This document shows positions 53,601 to 61,294 of a DNA stretch of 64,000 nucleotides, piece by piece (positions within the stretch are counted from its first letter, which is position 1; each line of letters starts with the position of its first letter). The notes below the pieces were generated by a model, which was not told the origin of the DNA, made no database searches, and saw nothing but the letters and a program-made list of their open reading frames with translations. A program made the translations under genes and the position numbers. Where the stretch lies: the NCBI GenBank assembly GCA_016715205.1, contig JADKBC010000017.1, positions 23,555-87,554 on the forward strand. The letters run 5' to 3'. Origin of the DNA: Holophaga sp. Its GTDB lineage: Bacteria; Acidobacteriota; Holophagae; Holophagales; Holophagaceae.

Positions 53601-53853
53601 CAGCGATTTCGAGGTAATCATTCCCCAGGTAGAGATCGCCGGGGGCCGCTTCGGCCTTCAGGCCGTAGGTGCGATCGCCGCCGATGGCAGGAATTTCCTC
53701 GGCTACCGCATCTGGGCGCTGGATTCCTGTGGCCCGATAGCAGCCCACACCCGTGAGCCCGAGGAGCGCGACCGGCACAGCAGCCAACCAAGGACGCCGG
53801 GAGTGCCGGAAAACCATGGAGAAATTTGAAATCAGGTTTGCGTATTGCTTCAT
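50611..53853 (-). CDS. Very large lipoprotein with a decayed CehA/McbA (PHP)-like domain
   Basis: 1080 residues behind GGGAG. The lipoprotein signal 'VALLGLTGVGC' puts the lipid on C38. Residues about 45-650 are beta-rich and not recognised. Residues about 690-1010 follow CehA/McbA-type metallohydrolases in outline: 'AVDVVGLTETDRLTDATAIA' where a T-D-H-x-H motif is expected, 'YHVVHRPRGPQGLFTA', 'SAFDALELL', 'DWFALLNQQ', 'GLARTYLKATG', 'AVASTGPLLDVAI' and 'WVPVEEVRVIVNG'. The metal-binding His residues and the G-S-D-S-H motif are missing, so a hydrolase role is unlikely. It lies 5 bases upstream of dnaB. The family match is from memory. Confidence 0.7.
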   Translation of the reverse strand: MKQYANLISNFSMVFRHSRRPWLAAVPVALLGLTGVGCYRATGIQRPDAVAEEIPAIGGDRTYGLKAEAAPGDLYLGNDYLEIAVDGTPFGQPGSIAGAVSGGSIIDACIVELDQNYKRISPPMDMLERLTPVINQDPSISLVFDQFKPMNTAALSRIEMLGYVHDPAHKLTGAAWDSAHRVQGLAVTHSISLSKEDHFFTLETTVVNNSATSLPVKNIGDYLFQKTGGFRFSVPAAEDMASPPNLLTNWGVEIPASGPGTVFGQPTQGVKAAMVAFMGVEPSGTTEDIHSTLGLMPMNTDTAHLDSDWLVVTSDPQQAFNQSRPVAPQRLIAGSLPVASLAPGAKLVHLRRLYIVGGSSIAGNYPNQATGVFGQMVGDRLSLQSKDFGAVVFQPSGTAVRQGPWPAEFRIEQKVGSTWKLERLEWMEPYSNTPGIYSTAAVPQIVAYLPVGTYRMVIQNGQPAPFNQTILENLVNSSSTTGADLFTPFAIESKKFLTSNDSLNYLCPERSNVLSAGGSPRTYLAHPHYFVSRRADGTATSIQPVRITLFGKDSTPNPNNKRSMSLGSGFSSILRGVALAGSNYGVFGFQADNQIFAASLPARSPAGLWLEKGEFDALAIRGPLAPLEILPVSSYDGQTSTYHTFTFQPPAIPTGWTTFDLPGASLATSGGTLPVEKLSSALAEAVDVVGLTETDRLTDATAIANDFRSEFSSTLFADDDRTPIGSAPFAMGGRSSDLANFGSVTALFTPAPRNERAGGARNANGWTLADFIAQAEGQYHVVHRPRGPQGLFTAQAFDRTIPLGQGVNAWWNATGALSNGKKQSAFDALELLRAEYSDANGQPLSLLDGANATAWFAEFKAVRADWFALLNQQTPTAFTKALGLSAAKFSLDTPVGLARTYLKATGFAQDNLSPILQALQSGAAVASTGPLLDVAIKPGSTTAYGPGSLVPGPATTWTLDIKVYAAPWVPVEEVRVIVNGVATVVPFSSFTQDATDTRLWTLTAYPLDLNVLTPGKDAWVVVEAGAPLTKSGVLYDPSVPATSAYEDWSRLMKGIYPIAVTNPIFVKANAPGASYTPPGL

Positions 53854-53892
53854 CAGGGGATGCTCCCGGTGGGACCCGGTGGGGTAAGGGTC

Positions 53893-53898
53893 TATGCT
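53893..53898 (+). promoter_or_regulatory. -10 element TATGCT just before ATG 53907
   Basis: TATGCT ends 9 bases before the A of ATG 53907, so transcription starts at or within two bases of the codon. The 53-base gap to the divergent lipoprotein gene leaves little room for a longer leader. No -35 consensus is seen. Confidence 0.4.
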
Positions 53899-53906
53899 AA
53901 CTCACG

Positions 53907-54605
53907 ATGCGCCTATCTGCCTTGACGAGTCTTGCCGGGGGACCCTGGCGTCGAATAGGGATCGCCCTGGCGTTCCTCCTCATCGGGGACCTGCTTTGGA
54001 CACTGGGAAGGTTCCCCAGGCATGCCAAAGGGCGCATTCTGGCCCCGGCAGATTTGCATATGCATGACATGCCTTCGCTCATATTGGGGGCGGGGGTACT
54101 GCCCGGGAAGGAACCCACCCACGTCCTGCAGGGGCGCCTGCAAACGGCTCTGGATCTCTACCATTCCGGGCAAACCCGATGGTTCCTGGTGTCCGGGGAC
54201 AACCGAAGCCCCTACTACAACGAGCCCCAGGCCATGCGGAAATGGCTATTGAAACAAGGGGTTCCACCCAATCGAATCGTGGCTGACTTTGCGGGCCGAC
54301 GCACCTACGACAGCCTGCGGCGAGCCCACGTGATCTTCGGTTTGCGGCGTGTGATCATCGTCACCTCTGACTTTCATCTACCCCGAGCCATCTTCACCGC
54401 CCAACGCTTGGGGTTGGAGACCTGGGGAGTTGCTGCTCCCACTGAGCATCTCCCCTGGCCCCGCCGCATGTCCTTTTGGGTCCGGGAGTACGTGGCACGT
54501 CACAAGGCGCTTCTGGACGCCTGGTTTCCCCCGGATACCTTGCTTGGCCCCCGGGAACCCACGCCTGAAGACTGGTTGCGCCCTGAGTCCGAGGTAGTTC
54601 CATGA
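53907..54605 (+). CDS. SanA/ElyC-like DUF218 membrane protein
   Basis: 232 residues. One N-terminal TM (about 17-34; 'IGIALAFLLIGDLLWTLG') is followed by a periplasmic DUF218 domain: 'SLILGAGVLPGKEPTHVLQG', 'GQTRWFLVSGDNRSPYYNEP', 'GVPPNRIVADFAGRRTYDS' and 'VIIVTSDFHLPRAIFTAQRL'. This matches SanA (vancomycin exclusion) and ElyC relatives, which affect envelope integrity; the reaction is unknown. The last 60 residues form a Pro/Arg-rich tail. The start has no Shine-Dalgarno and is probably leaderless. The thiolase start overlaps its stop (ATGA). Confidence 0.85.
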   Translation: MRLSALTSLAGGPWRRIGIALAFLLIGDLLWTLGRFPRHAKGRILAPADLHMHDMPSLILGAGVLPGKEPTHVLQGRLQTALDLYHSGQTRWFLVSGDNRSPYYNEPQAMRKWLLKQGVPPNRIVADFAGRRTYDSLRRAHVIFGLRRVIIVTSDFHLPRAIFTAQRLGLETWGVAAPTEHLPWPRRMSFWVREYVARHKALLDAWFPPDTLLGPREPTPEDWLRPESEVVP

Positions 54606-55741
54606 AACCTGCGGGTGAACTGTTCGTCCTGGCAGCAGGCCGCCTTCCCCAGGGACGGTTTGGCGGAGCCCTGGCAGGGGAAGGTGCGGTTCGACTTGGG
54701 GTGACCGCCGTGAAGGCGCTCATGGCTGACCCCGCCCTGCCCCGCCCTGGACGCACATTCTGGGGTATGGCCCGTTCCCACACCCAAGGCATGAACCCCG
54801 CCCGTACCATTGCCATGCAAGCGGGGCTCGGCGTGGAATGCGTGGGAACCACCCTCAACATGGCCTGTGCCTCCTCGCTGGAAGCCGTCTTTCTCGCGGG
54901 CCAGGCGCTTAGTGCCGGCTTTCCCCGACCGATCCTGGCCGGAGGTAGCGAGGCCATGTCCGATACCCCCCATTTGGCCCCAGGCCTAAGATGGGGCCTA
55001 GGTTTTGGTCATGCTCAGTTGCCGGATGTCATGCACCAGGATGGCCTGCGCTGCCCCCTGACAGGATTGCTTATGGGAGAAACCATTGAGCACTTGGTGG
55101 CCGCCCGGGGAATTACTCGGAACGAGGCCGATGCCTATGCCCTGGAAAGCCACCAGCGCGCCACCCAGGCTGATTTTTCGAGGGAATGGCTCAATCACCC
55201 CAGGCTGAGCCACGACGAGTGCATCCGACCCAGGGATACCCTTGCCGCTCTTTCTGCGCTGCCACCCGTGTTCAACCCAGATGGCCAAGTGACGGCGGGC
55301 AATGCCAGCGCGCTGGCGGACGGGGCCGCTGCGCTGTTGATCGCCCGACCGGATCAGGCAGCGGGCCAACGTCCCCTGGCGCGCATTCTGGCCTGGTCGG
55401 AAGTGGGGCTGGAACCCTTGGAAATGGGGGAAGGCCCCGTTCATGCAGTCAGGGCGCTCCTGACCGAAACTTGCCATTCCGTGGCCGATATCGACCTGTG
55501 GGAACTCAATGAGGCCTTTGCGGCTCAGGTGCTCTGCTGTGCCCAACAATTGGAACTGCCCCACCACCGTCTGAATGTGGCCGGAGGCGGCATCAGCCTG
55601 GGGCACCCCATTGGTGCCAGCGGTGCCCGCATTCTGGTCACCTTGATTCACCAGCTCCGGCAGAGGGGTGGCGGGCTTGGGGTCGCCACCCTTGGCATCG
55701 GTGGAGGCATCGGGCAGGCGATATTACTGGAGGTTTACTGA
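54602..55741 (+). CDS. Thiolase-family acyltransferase lacking the second catalytic cysteine
   Basis: 379 residues with the thiolase fold. Nucleophile C89 is present in 'TLNMACASSLEAVFLAG', as are 'LWELNEAFAAQVLCC' and H335 in 'GGGISLGHPIGASGARI'. The C-terminal C-I-G-G-G-x-G motif reads 'GVATLGIGGGIGQAILLEVY', with G365 (GGC codon) in place of the Cys that acts as proton donor/acceptor in degradative and biosynthetic thiolases. It may therefore catalyse a different or slower acyl transfer, or act as a thioesterase or decoy. It is coupled to the SanA-like gene. Confidence 0.85.
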   Translation: MKPAGELFVLAAGRLPQGRFGGALAGEGAVRLGVTAVKALMADPALPRPGRTFWGMARSHTQGMNPARTIAMQAGLGVECVGTTLNMACASSLEAVFLAGQALSAGFPRPILAGGSEAMSDTPHLAPGLRWGLGFGHAQLPDVMHQDGLRCPLTGLLMGETIEHLVAARGITRNEADAYALESHQRATQADFSREWLNHPRLSHDECIRPRDTLAALSALPPVFNPDGQVTAGNASALADGAAALLIARPDQAAGQRPLARILAWSEVGLEPLEMGEGPVHAVRALLTETCHSVADIDLWELNEAFAAQVLCCAQQLELPHHRLNVAGGGISLGHPIGASGARILVTLIHQLRQRGGGLGVATLGIGGGIGQAILLEVY

Positions 55742-55781
55742 GAGCCGACCGATAGGAGGGTGTTCGTCCTCCCTGGTCCCA

Positions 55782-58700
55782 ATGCGTCAACGCCACGTTT
55801 CCCTCCGCACCCTGCTGCTCCTCCTGGTTTCGATCGCCATGCTTCCGGTGGCGGGAATCGTGATCTATTCGGGGCGGAACCGTCAGGATTTGGCCCTGCG
55901 CAATGCCATGCAGATCACGGAGAACCAGGCCAGCACGGGCGCTGACCAGCTCCAGCGGGTGGTGGATGGTCTCCATCAGTTGCTGACCACCCTGGCGGAA
56001 CTGCCTCAAATCCGATCCCGGGACCCCAAAGCCGCCAATCAACTACTCGCGGGATTGCAACGCCAGAACGAACGGGTGGTATCGCTGTTCGCCGTAGGAA
56101 CGGATGGTCAGATCTTTTCGGCCCATTCGCCCATCAATCAGGCTTCCGTCAAGGACCGCAAGTATTTTCAGGAGGCCATGAAAAATCTCCGATACTCCGC
56201 GGGGGATTTTGTCATCGGCCATTTTTCGGGCAAGCGGCTCCTTCATTTCGCGCTCCCGGTCATTGATGGAAAAACATTCGTGAATTCCATTCTCGTGGGT
56301 GCCATCGACATCACCCACCCAAATTCCCTGGTGGGCAATCTGGCTTTGCCCAAGGGCACTAGGGTCACCCTGATGGACCGAACCGGCACCGAACTTGGTG
56401 GGGCTGATCCCGGCCCAGACAAGGTGGGTTTCCCGACCAGTCCAGCGCGGTTCCAGGCACTCGCAAGAATCAGTGCCGAAGGCACCCATCGCGAGCATCT
56501 CACCGATGGCACCTATCTCGTGGCCGTGCGCGCCCTGGTGCTTCCAAGCGAAAAAACACCCTACATGTTGATCAAGGTGGCGGTGCCAGAACGGGTCGCG
56601 CTGGCAGAAGCACGGTGGGATTTTCAGCGCAATCTGATGCTGCTGCTGGTCGTGGCCGCAGGAACCAGCCTTGCCGCTTGGCTGCTGGGCAATCGCATGG
56701 TCGCTCGTCCAATTCTCTTCCTGGCCCAGGCTGCGGATCGGCTGGGCCACGGGCAGTTGGAAACCCGCTGTGACGTGACAACCCGGGCTCAAGAAATCAA
56801 TGGCCTTGCCCGTTCCATCGATGCCATGGCCGATGCCCTGCAGGCCCGCGACCGCGAACGCGAGACCAGCCGCACGGCCCTGCTTCAAAGCCAACAGCTC
56901 CTGGATCTGTTCTTTTCACAATCCTTGGATGGCTTCTACATCGCCATCGCCGACCACCCCATCCGTTGGGATGACACGGTGGATAAAGAATCCGCGGTGG
57001 AAGATTTCCTGGACCATATGCGGATCCAACGGGTCAATGCAGCCATGTTGGCCCAGTACCAAGCGGTGGAATCTGATTTCCTGGGTAAACCCATTCGCAC
57101 CTTCTTCTCTCACGACCTGGATTCCGCCCGGATCTCAATCCGGAAGTTCCTCGATACCGGACGCATGCAGAACGAGGCCCTCGAATACAAGCCAGATGGC
57201 ACTCCCATTTGGATCGAGGGGGACTACCTCTGCATGTACGAAGAGGCCGGGTGGATCAGCGGGCACTTTGGCATTCAACACGACGTGACGGAGCGTCGGA
57301 TGCTCGAAACCACCCTTCGTGAAAACGAAGAACGGGTGCGAATGCTCTTTGACGCGGTGAACGACGCCATCTTTGTGCACGATCTCACCACCGGCCAGAT
57401 CCTGGATGTGAACCAGAAGACCCTTGAAATGTACGGCTACACCCGAGAAGAGATCCTCCAGATGGAGGTAGGACAGCTGAGCGAGGGTGTTCTCCCCTTC
57501 ACCCAAACGGAAGCCATGGTGTATGTTCAGCGTGCTGCCAATGGGGAACCGCTGCTGTTTGAATGGCGAGGTCGGCGCAAATCGGGGCAGGTTTTCTGGG
57601 TCCAGGTCAACATGCGCCGAGCGGCCATCAAGGGCGAGAACCGCCTGATGGCAACCGTACGCGACATTGATGCCGGGAAATTCGCTGAGTCTGCGTTACA
57701 GCATAGTGAGGAGCGCTACCAGGGCCTCTTCCTGCATTCGCCTGATTCTATTTTTTGGATCGCGGTCCAGGAGGATGGAACCTTCGTGGTTGAAAGCATC
57801 AACCCCGCCCAGGAAACCATGATCGGGTTCAAGAACCAAGACATCGCGGGAAAACAACTTCAAGAATTCCTGCCTGCCGAGCTTGCCGAGGGGATCACGG
57901 CCCACTACCGGCAATGCGTGGAAAACGGCCACCCCGTCACCTATGAAGAAGACGTTGATTTAGGGTCCGGTCCGCAGTACTTCCAAACCCAACTGGTGCC
58001 CATCCGGGATGCCAAGGGACGCATTCATCGTCTTGCGGGAGTCAGCAAGGACGTAAGCGCTCGCCGCAGCGCTGAAAATGCGCTCCGGTCCAGCCAGGAA
58101 ATGTTCCGGGCGATTTTTGATCAGGCTTTCCAACTCGTGGGCCTGTTGGACACCGAGGGCACGCTGATTCAGGTCAATCAGACCTCCCTGGACTTCCTGG
58201 GGCTTTCCGAAGACCAGGTGATCGGCCGACCTTTCTGGGAAACACCCTGGTGGAAAGACTCTGCGGCCAACCAGGAAACGCTGCGCGAAGGCATTCTCCA
58301 AGCAGCCCAGGGACGCCTGGTCCGATTTGAAACCACGCACATGGACAAAGAAGGCAATCTTCACAACATTGATTTCTCTTTGAAACCCTTCACCGATCCC
58401 AGCGGCAAGGTGCGGCTCCTGATCCCTGAAGGCCGGGACATTACCGAACGGAAGCGGACCGAAGAATCCCTAAAGGAAAGGCAGCAACTGTTCCGGCTGT
58501 TGTTCGAGCATTCCGGAGACGCCAACTTGCTCCTGGATGAGGGTCTCTTCGTGGACTGCAACGAAGCCACCCTCCGCCTTCTGGGGGCGCAGCACAAGGC
58601 GGAAATCCTCAATACCCATCCCTCCCAGCTTTCACCTGAATTCCAGCCCGATGGTCGATCCTCCATGGAAAAGGCTGAAGAGCTGATCGCCACGGCCTTT

Positions 58701-60023
58701 CGGCTTGGCAGCCTTCGGTTCGAATGGCTGCACAAGAAGTTGGATGGCAACCTGCTGCCCGTGGATGTGATGCTCACGGCCGTTCCCTGGAAGGGCAAAT
58801 GGATCCTGCACACGGCCTGGCGGGATCTGACCGATTCCCGGCGCGCAGACGAAGAGCGCCGCAACCTGGAAAGCCAGATGCAGCAGGCCCAGCGGCTGGA
58901 TAGCCTTGGCGTGCTGGCTGGCGGCATCGCCCATGATTTTAATAACCTGCTCACGGCCCTGCTGGGGAACCTGAACCTTGCGCATATGAGTATTCCGGAG
59001 GATTCCCCCGCCGCGCCCTACCTGAATAGCGCCGAAAACGCCGTGATGCGCGCCTCGGAGCTCACCCAGCAAATGCTCGCCTATTCCGGCAAAGGCCGCT
59101 TTGTGGTGAAGCTCCATGACCTGAACAAAGTGATTCAGGAGATGGCCCATCTCATGCAGGTTTCGATCCCCAAAAAGATCTCCCTGGTGCAGTTCCTGGC
59201 CGAAGAATTGCCACCCATCGAAGCTGACGGGGCCCAGATTCAGCAGGTGATCTTGAACTTGGTCACCAACGCCGCCGATGCCATTGGCAGCCAGGACGGC
59301 GTGATCACCGTTTCGACCGAGTTACTGAACCTGGACAGCCAAGCCCTGGCCCATGAGTTCCCGGCTCAGTCCCTGACTCCCGGGCCATATGTTTGCCTGG
59401 AAGTGCGCGACACGGGGTGTGGCATTCCACCGGAAACCATGGCGAGAATTTTCGAGCCCTTTTTCACCACGAAGCCCACCGGGCGCGGCCTTGGCCTTTC
59501 CGCCATGCTCGGCATTCTCCGGGGCCATCACGCAGGCATCAAGATCCACAGCAAGGTCGGATCCGGCTCGACCTTCACCCTGGTTTTCCAGGCCAAGCAA
59601 GGAAACGTGGAAGCTGCCCCCACCGTTGCGCTGGCGCCCGCCGTGATGGCCACCGAAACGATCCTGGTGGTGGACGATGAACCCACGATTTTGGAGACGG
59701 CCCAAGCTGCCCTCGAGGGCATCGGGTATCGCGTCCTTCTGGCCAACGATGGGCTGGAAGCGGTTGAACGGTTCCGGGCGGAACATGCTGAAATCGCGCT
59801 GGTGATCATGGATCTCACCATGCCCCGCATGGATGGGCGGGAAGCCTTTGAGGCCATGCTGGCCATCCAGCCGAATGTGCGCGTGATTCTTACCAGCGGC
59901 TACAGCGAACAGGAATCGGTGCAACAGATGTTGGGGCGGGGCTTGGCGGGGTTCCTTCCCAAACCTTATCCCATCTCGGACTTGCGGAAGATCGTTCAGC
60001 AGTCACTGCGCCCCGAACCCTGA
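55782..60023 (+). CDS. Hybrid sensor histidine kinase: Cache, HAMP, five PAS, HisKA, HATPase, receiver
   Basis: 1413 residues from ATG 55782 (MRQRHVSLRTLLLLL). Two TMs (about 10-30 and 285-305) flank a periplasmic Cache-like sensor ('VGTDGQIFSAHSPI'; 'KDRKYFQEAMKN'), followed by HAMP. Five PAS domains start near residues 375, 513, 640, 770 and 899. HisKA has H1051 in 'LAGGIAHDFNNLLTALLG'; HATPase_c has 'VILNLVTNAADAIG' and 'GRGLGLSAMLGILRGHHAG'. The receiver (about 1290-1405) has D1344 in 'IALVIMDLTMPRMDG' and Lys in 'GFLPKPYPISDL'. No separate regulator is adjacent. It starts 40 bases after the thiolase. Confidence 0.93.
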   Translation: MRQRHVSLRTLLLLLVSIAMLPVAGIVIYSGRNRQDLALRNAMQITENQASTGADQLQRVVDGLHQLLTTLAELPQIRSRDPKAANQLLAGLQRQNERVVSLFAVGTDGQIFSAHSPINQASVKDRKYFQEAMKNLRYSAGDFVIGHFSGKRLLHFALPVIDGKTFVNSILVGAIDITHPNSLVGNLALPKGTRVTLMDRTGTELGGADPGPDKVGFPTSPARFQALARISAEGTHREHLTDGTYLVAVRALVLPSEKTPYMLIKVAVPERVALAEARWDFQRNLMLLLVVAAGTSLAAWLLGNRMVARPILFLAQAADRLGHGQLETRCDVTTRAQEINGLARSIDAMADALQARDRERETSRTALLQSQQLLDLFFSQSLDGFYIAIADHPIRWDDTVDKESAVEDFLDHMRIQRVNAAMLAQYQAVESDFLGKPIRTFFSHDLDSARISIRKFLDTGRMQNEALEYKPDGTPIWIEGDYLCMYEEAGWISGHFGIQHDVTERRMLETTLRENEERVRMLFDAVNDAIFVHDLTTGQILDVNQKTLEMYGYTREEILQMEVGQLSEGVLPFTQTEAMVYVQRAANGEPLLFEWRGRRKSGQVFWVQVNMRRAAIKGENRLMATVRDIDAGKFAESALQHSEERYQGLFLHSPDSIFWIAVQEDGTFVVESINPAQETMIGFKNQDIAGKQLQEFLPAELAEGITAHYRQCVENGHPVTYEEDVDLGSGPQYFQTQLVPIRDAKGRIHRLAGVSKDVSARRSAENALRSSQEMFRAIFDQAFQLVGLLDTEGTLIQVNQTSLDFLGLSEDQVIGRPFWETPWWKDSAANQETLREGILQAAQGRLVRFETTHMDKEGNLHNIDFSLKPFTDPSGKVRLLIPEGRDITERKRTEESLKERQQLFRLLFEHSGDANLLLDEGLFVDCNEATLRLLGAQHKAEILNTHPSQLSPEFQPDGRSSMEKAEELIATAFRLGSLRFEWLHKKLDGNLLPVDVMLTAVPWKGKWILHTAWRDLTDSRRADEERRNLESQMQQAQRLDSLGVLAGGIAHDFNNLLTALLGNLNLAHMSIPEDSPAAPYLNSAENAVMRASELTQQMLAYSGKGRFVVKLHDLNKVIQEMAHLMQVSIPKKISLVQFLAEELPPIEADGAQIQQVILNLVTNAADAIGSQDGVITVSTELLNLDSQALAHEFPAQSLTPGPYVCLEVRDTGCGIPPETMARIFEPFFTTKPTGRGLGLSAMLGILRGHHAGIKIHSKVGSGSTFTLVFQAKQGNVEAAPTVALAPAVMATETILVVDDEPTILETAQAALEGIGYRVLLANDGLEAVERFRAEHAEIALVIMDLTMPRMDGREAFEAMLAIQPNVRVILTSGYSEQESVQQMLGRGLAGFLPKPYPISDLRKIVQQSLRPEP

Positions 60024-60207
60024 GCGCCTGCCTTCAGGATCGCGGTGGGCCAAGGCCGGGCCATGGCATTCGCCCACGCGGTTGATCGTGACTTCCCTGC
60101 AATTCATCGGAGGGAATAAACCACTGGGCTCCCTGGCCCGAAGACTGCTAGTCAAGGCGCAGCCCTTGGCGCATCATGTCACGAGGTTAGTTCTTTCAGA
60201 GGTCCCC

Positions 60208-60939
60208 ATGTCCGAATCCCCGCTCATCCGGCTGCGCAACATCACCAAGGTCTACCTGATGGGCGACATGGAAGTGCGGGCGCTCGACGGTGTGGACATG
60301 GACATCGAGCGCGGGGAATACGTGGCCATCATGGGCCCCAGCGGCTCTGGCAAATCCACCATGATGAACATGATTGGCTGCCTGGACACGCCCACCAGCG
60401 GCGAATACGACCTGAACAGCAAGGTTGTTTCGGCCATGTCGGACGACGAATTGGCCCAGATCCGCAATGAAGAAATCGGATTTGTGTTTCAGACCTTCAA
60501 CCTGCTCGCCCGCACCACGGCCCTGCAGAATGTGGAACTGCCCCTGATCTACGCAGGGGTCACGCCCCAGGAACGTCACGCCATGGCCAAGAAGGCCCTG
60601 GAAGATGTGGGCCTTGGGCCCCGCTCCGACCACATGCCCAACCAGCTCTCCGGCGGCCAGCGTCAGCGCGTGGCCATCGCCCGCGCCTTGGTCAATCACC
60701 CGTCCATCCTGCTGGCGGACGAGCCCACCGGCGCACTGGATTCCAAAACCAGTGTGGAAATCATGGCCCTCTTCGAAGAGCTGTACCAGAAGGGCAACAC
60801 CATCATCCTCGTCACCCACGAGGAGGATATTGCCCGCCACGCCCACCGCATCGTCAAGCTGCTGGACGGCAAGATCATCCACGATCAACCCAATATACCC
60901 ATCAGCGCCGAAGAACACATGGCGCATATGCAGCTCTGA
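60208..60939 (+). CDS. ABC transporter ATPase, LolD/MacB type
   Basis: 243 residues from ATG 60208 (AGAGG upstream). Walker A 'IMGPSGSGKSTMMNMIGCLD', Q-loop 'EEIGFVFQTFNLLARTT', signature 'NQLSGGQRQRVAIARAL', Walker B 'ILLADEPTGALDSKTS' and the H-loop 'IILVTHEEDIARHAHRI' are all intact. The sequence is of the family that drives FtsX/MacB-type permeases, yet no permease is adjacent. The two ATPase-less permeases at 4285-6797 are the only candidates in the window. The downstream ABC-2 permease belongs to a different class. Confidence 0.93.
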   Translation: MSESPLIRLRNITKVYLMGDMEVRALDGVDMDIERGEYVAIMGPSGSGKSTMMNMIGCLDTPTSGEYDLNSKVVSAMSDDELAQIRNEEIGFVFQTFNLLARTTALQNVELPLIYAGVTPQERHAMAKKALEDVGLGPRSDHMPNQLSGGQRQRVAIARALVNHPSILLADEPTGALDSKTSVEIMALFEELYQKGNTIILVTHEEDIARHAHRIVKLLDGKIIHDQPNIPISAEEHMAHMQL

Positions 60940-61294
60940 ATGCTCCGGAACCCCTACCGGGTTTCCCGAAACGAGAGCCTGGGAAATTTACCTTCAAAAA
61001 TTTTGGCGAATTCGACGACCCCGAGCCACGTCACCTACCGGAACATCCCGCTTCCAAGCCGAGGCGAAAAGATACGCTTTTCCCGCGAAGATCACGAAGC
61101 CATGCGCCCGCTCCACGTGAGGGTTGCTCTGGTCCTGATTTTTAACAATAATTACTAGGCATCGCGCCGTCAAACAAAGGGGTTTCCTTGGACTCTTCCT
61201 GGAGCCTGCTCCGGCGCGGGAGCCTTACTCCGGATTGCCGGGACGGGCAGGCTCCACACCAATCAAACTGCGCCCTCGAGGCAGGGAGTTCCTT
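60940..61294 (+). promoter_or_regulatory. Gap with promoter and structured 5' leader for the 61295 lipoprotein
   Basis: 355 bases without a convincing gene. A weak hairpin (GGAACCC...GGGTTTCC, about 60950-60970) follows the ATPase gene. A promoter TTGCTC (61124-61129), 17 bases, AATAAT (61147-61152) predicts a start near 61160. The leader then contains a strong three-step hairpin: outer arms TGGAGCCTGC (61200-61209) and GCAGGCTCCA (61247-61256), a middle CCGGC/GCCGG stem and an inner GGAG/CTCC stem. It ends 27 bases before the GGGAG ribosome site. I recognise no riboswitch class. Confidence 0.55.

Noticed and set aside
60940..61158. A 72-residue plus-strand frame directly after the ABC ATPase stop.
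   Set aside because: No ribosome-binding site, no recognisable domain, and the frame runs into the promoter of the next gene.
61160..61260. A c-di-GMP (GEMM) riboswitch in the lipoprotein leader.
   Set aside because: The conserved GEMM core sequences and two-helix arrangement are not present; only a nested hairpin is seen.
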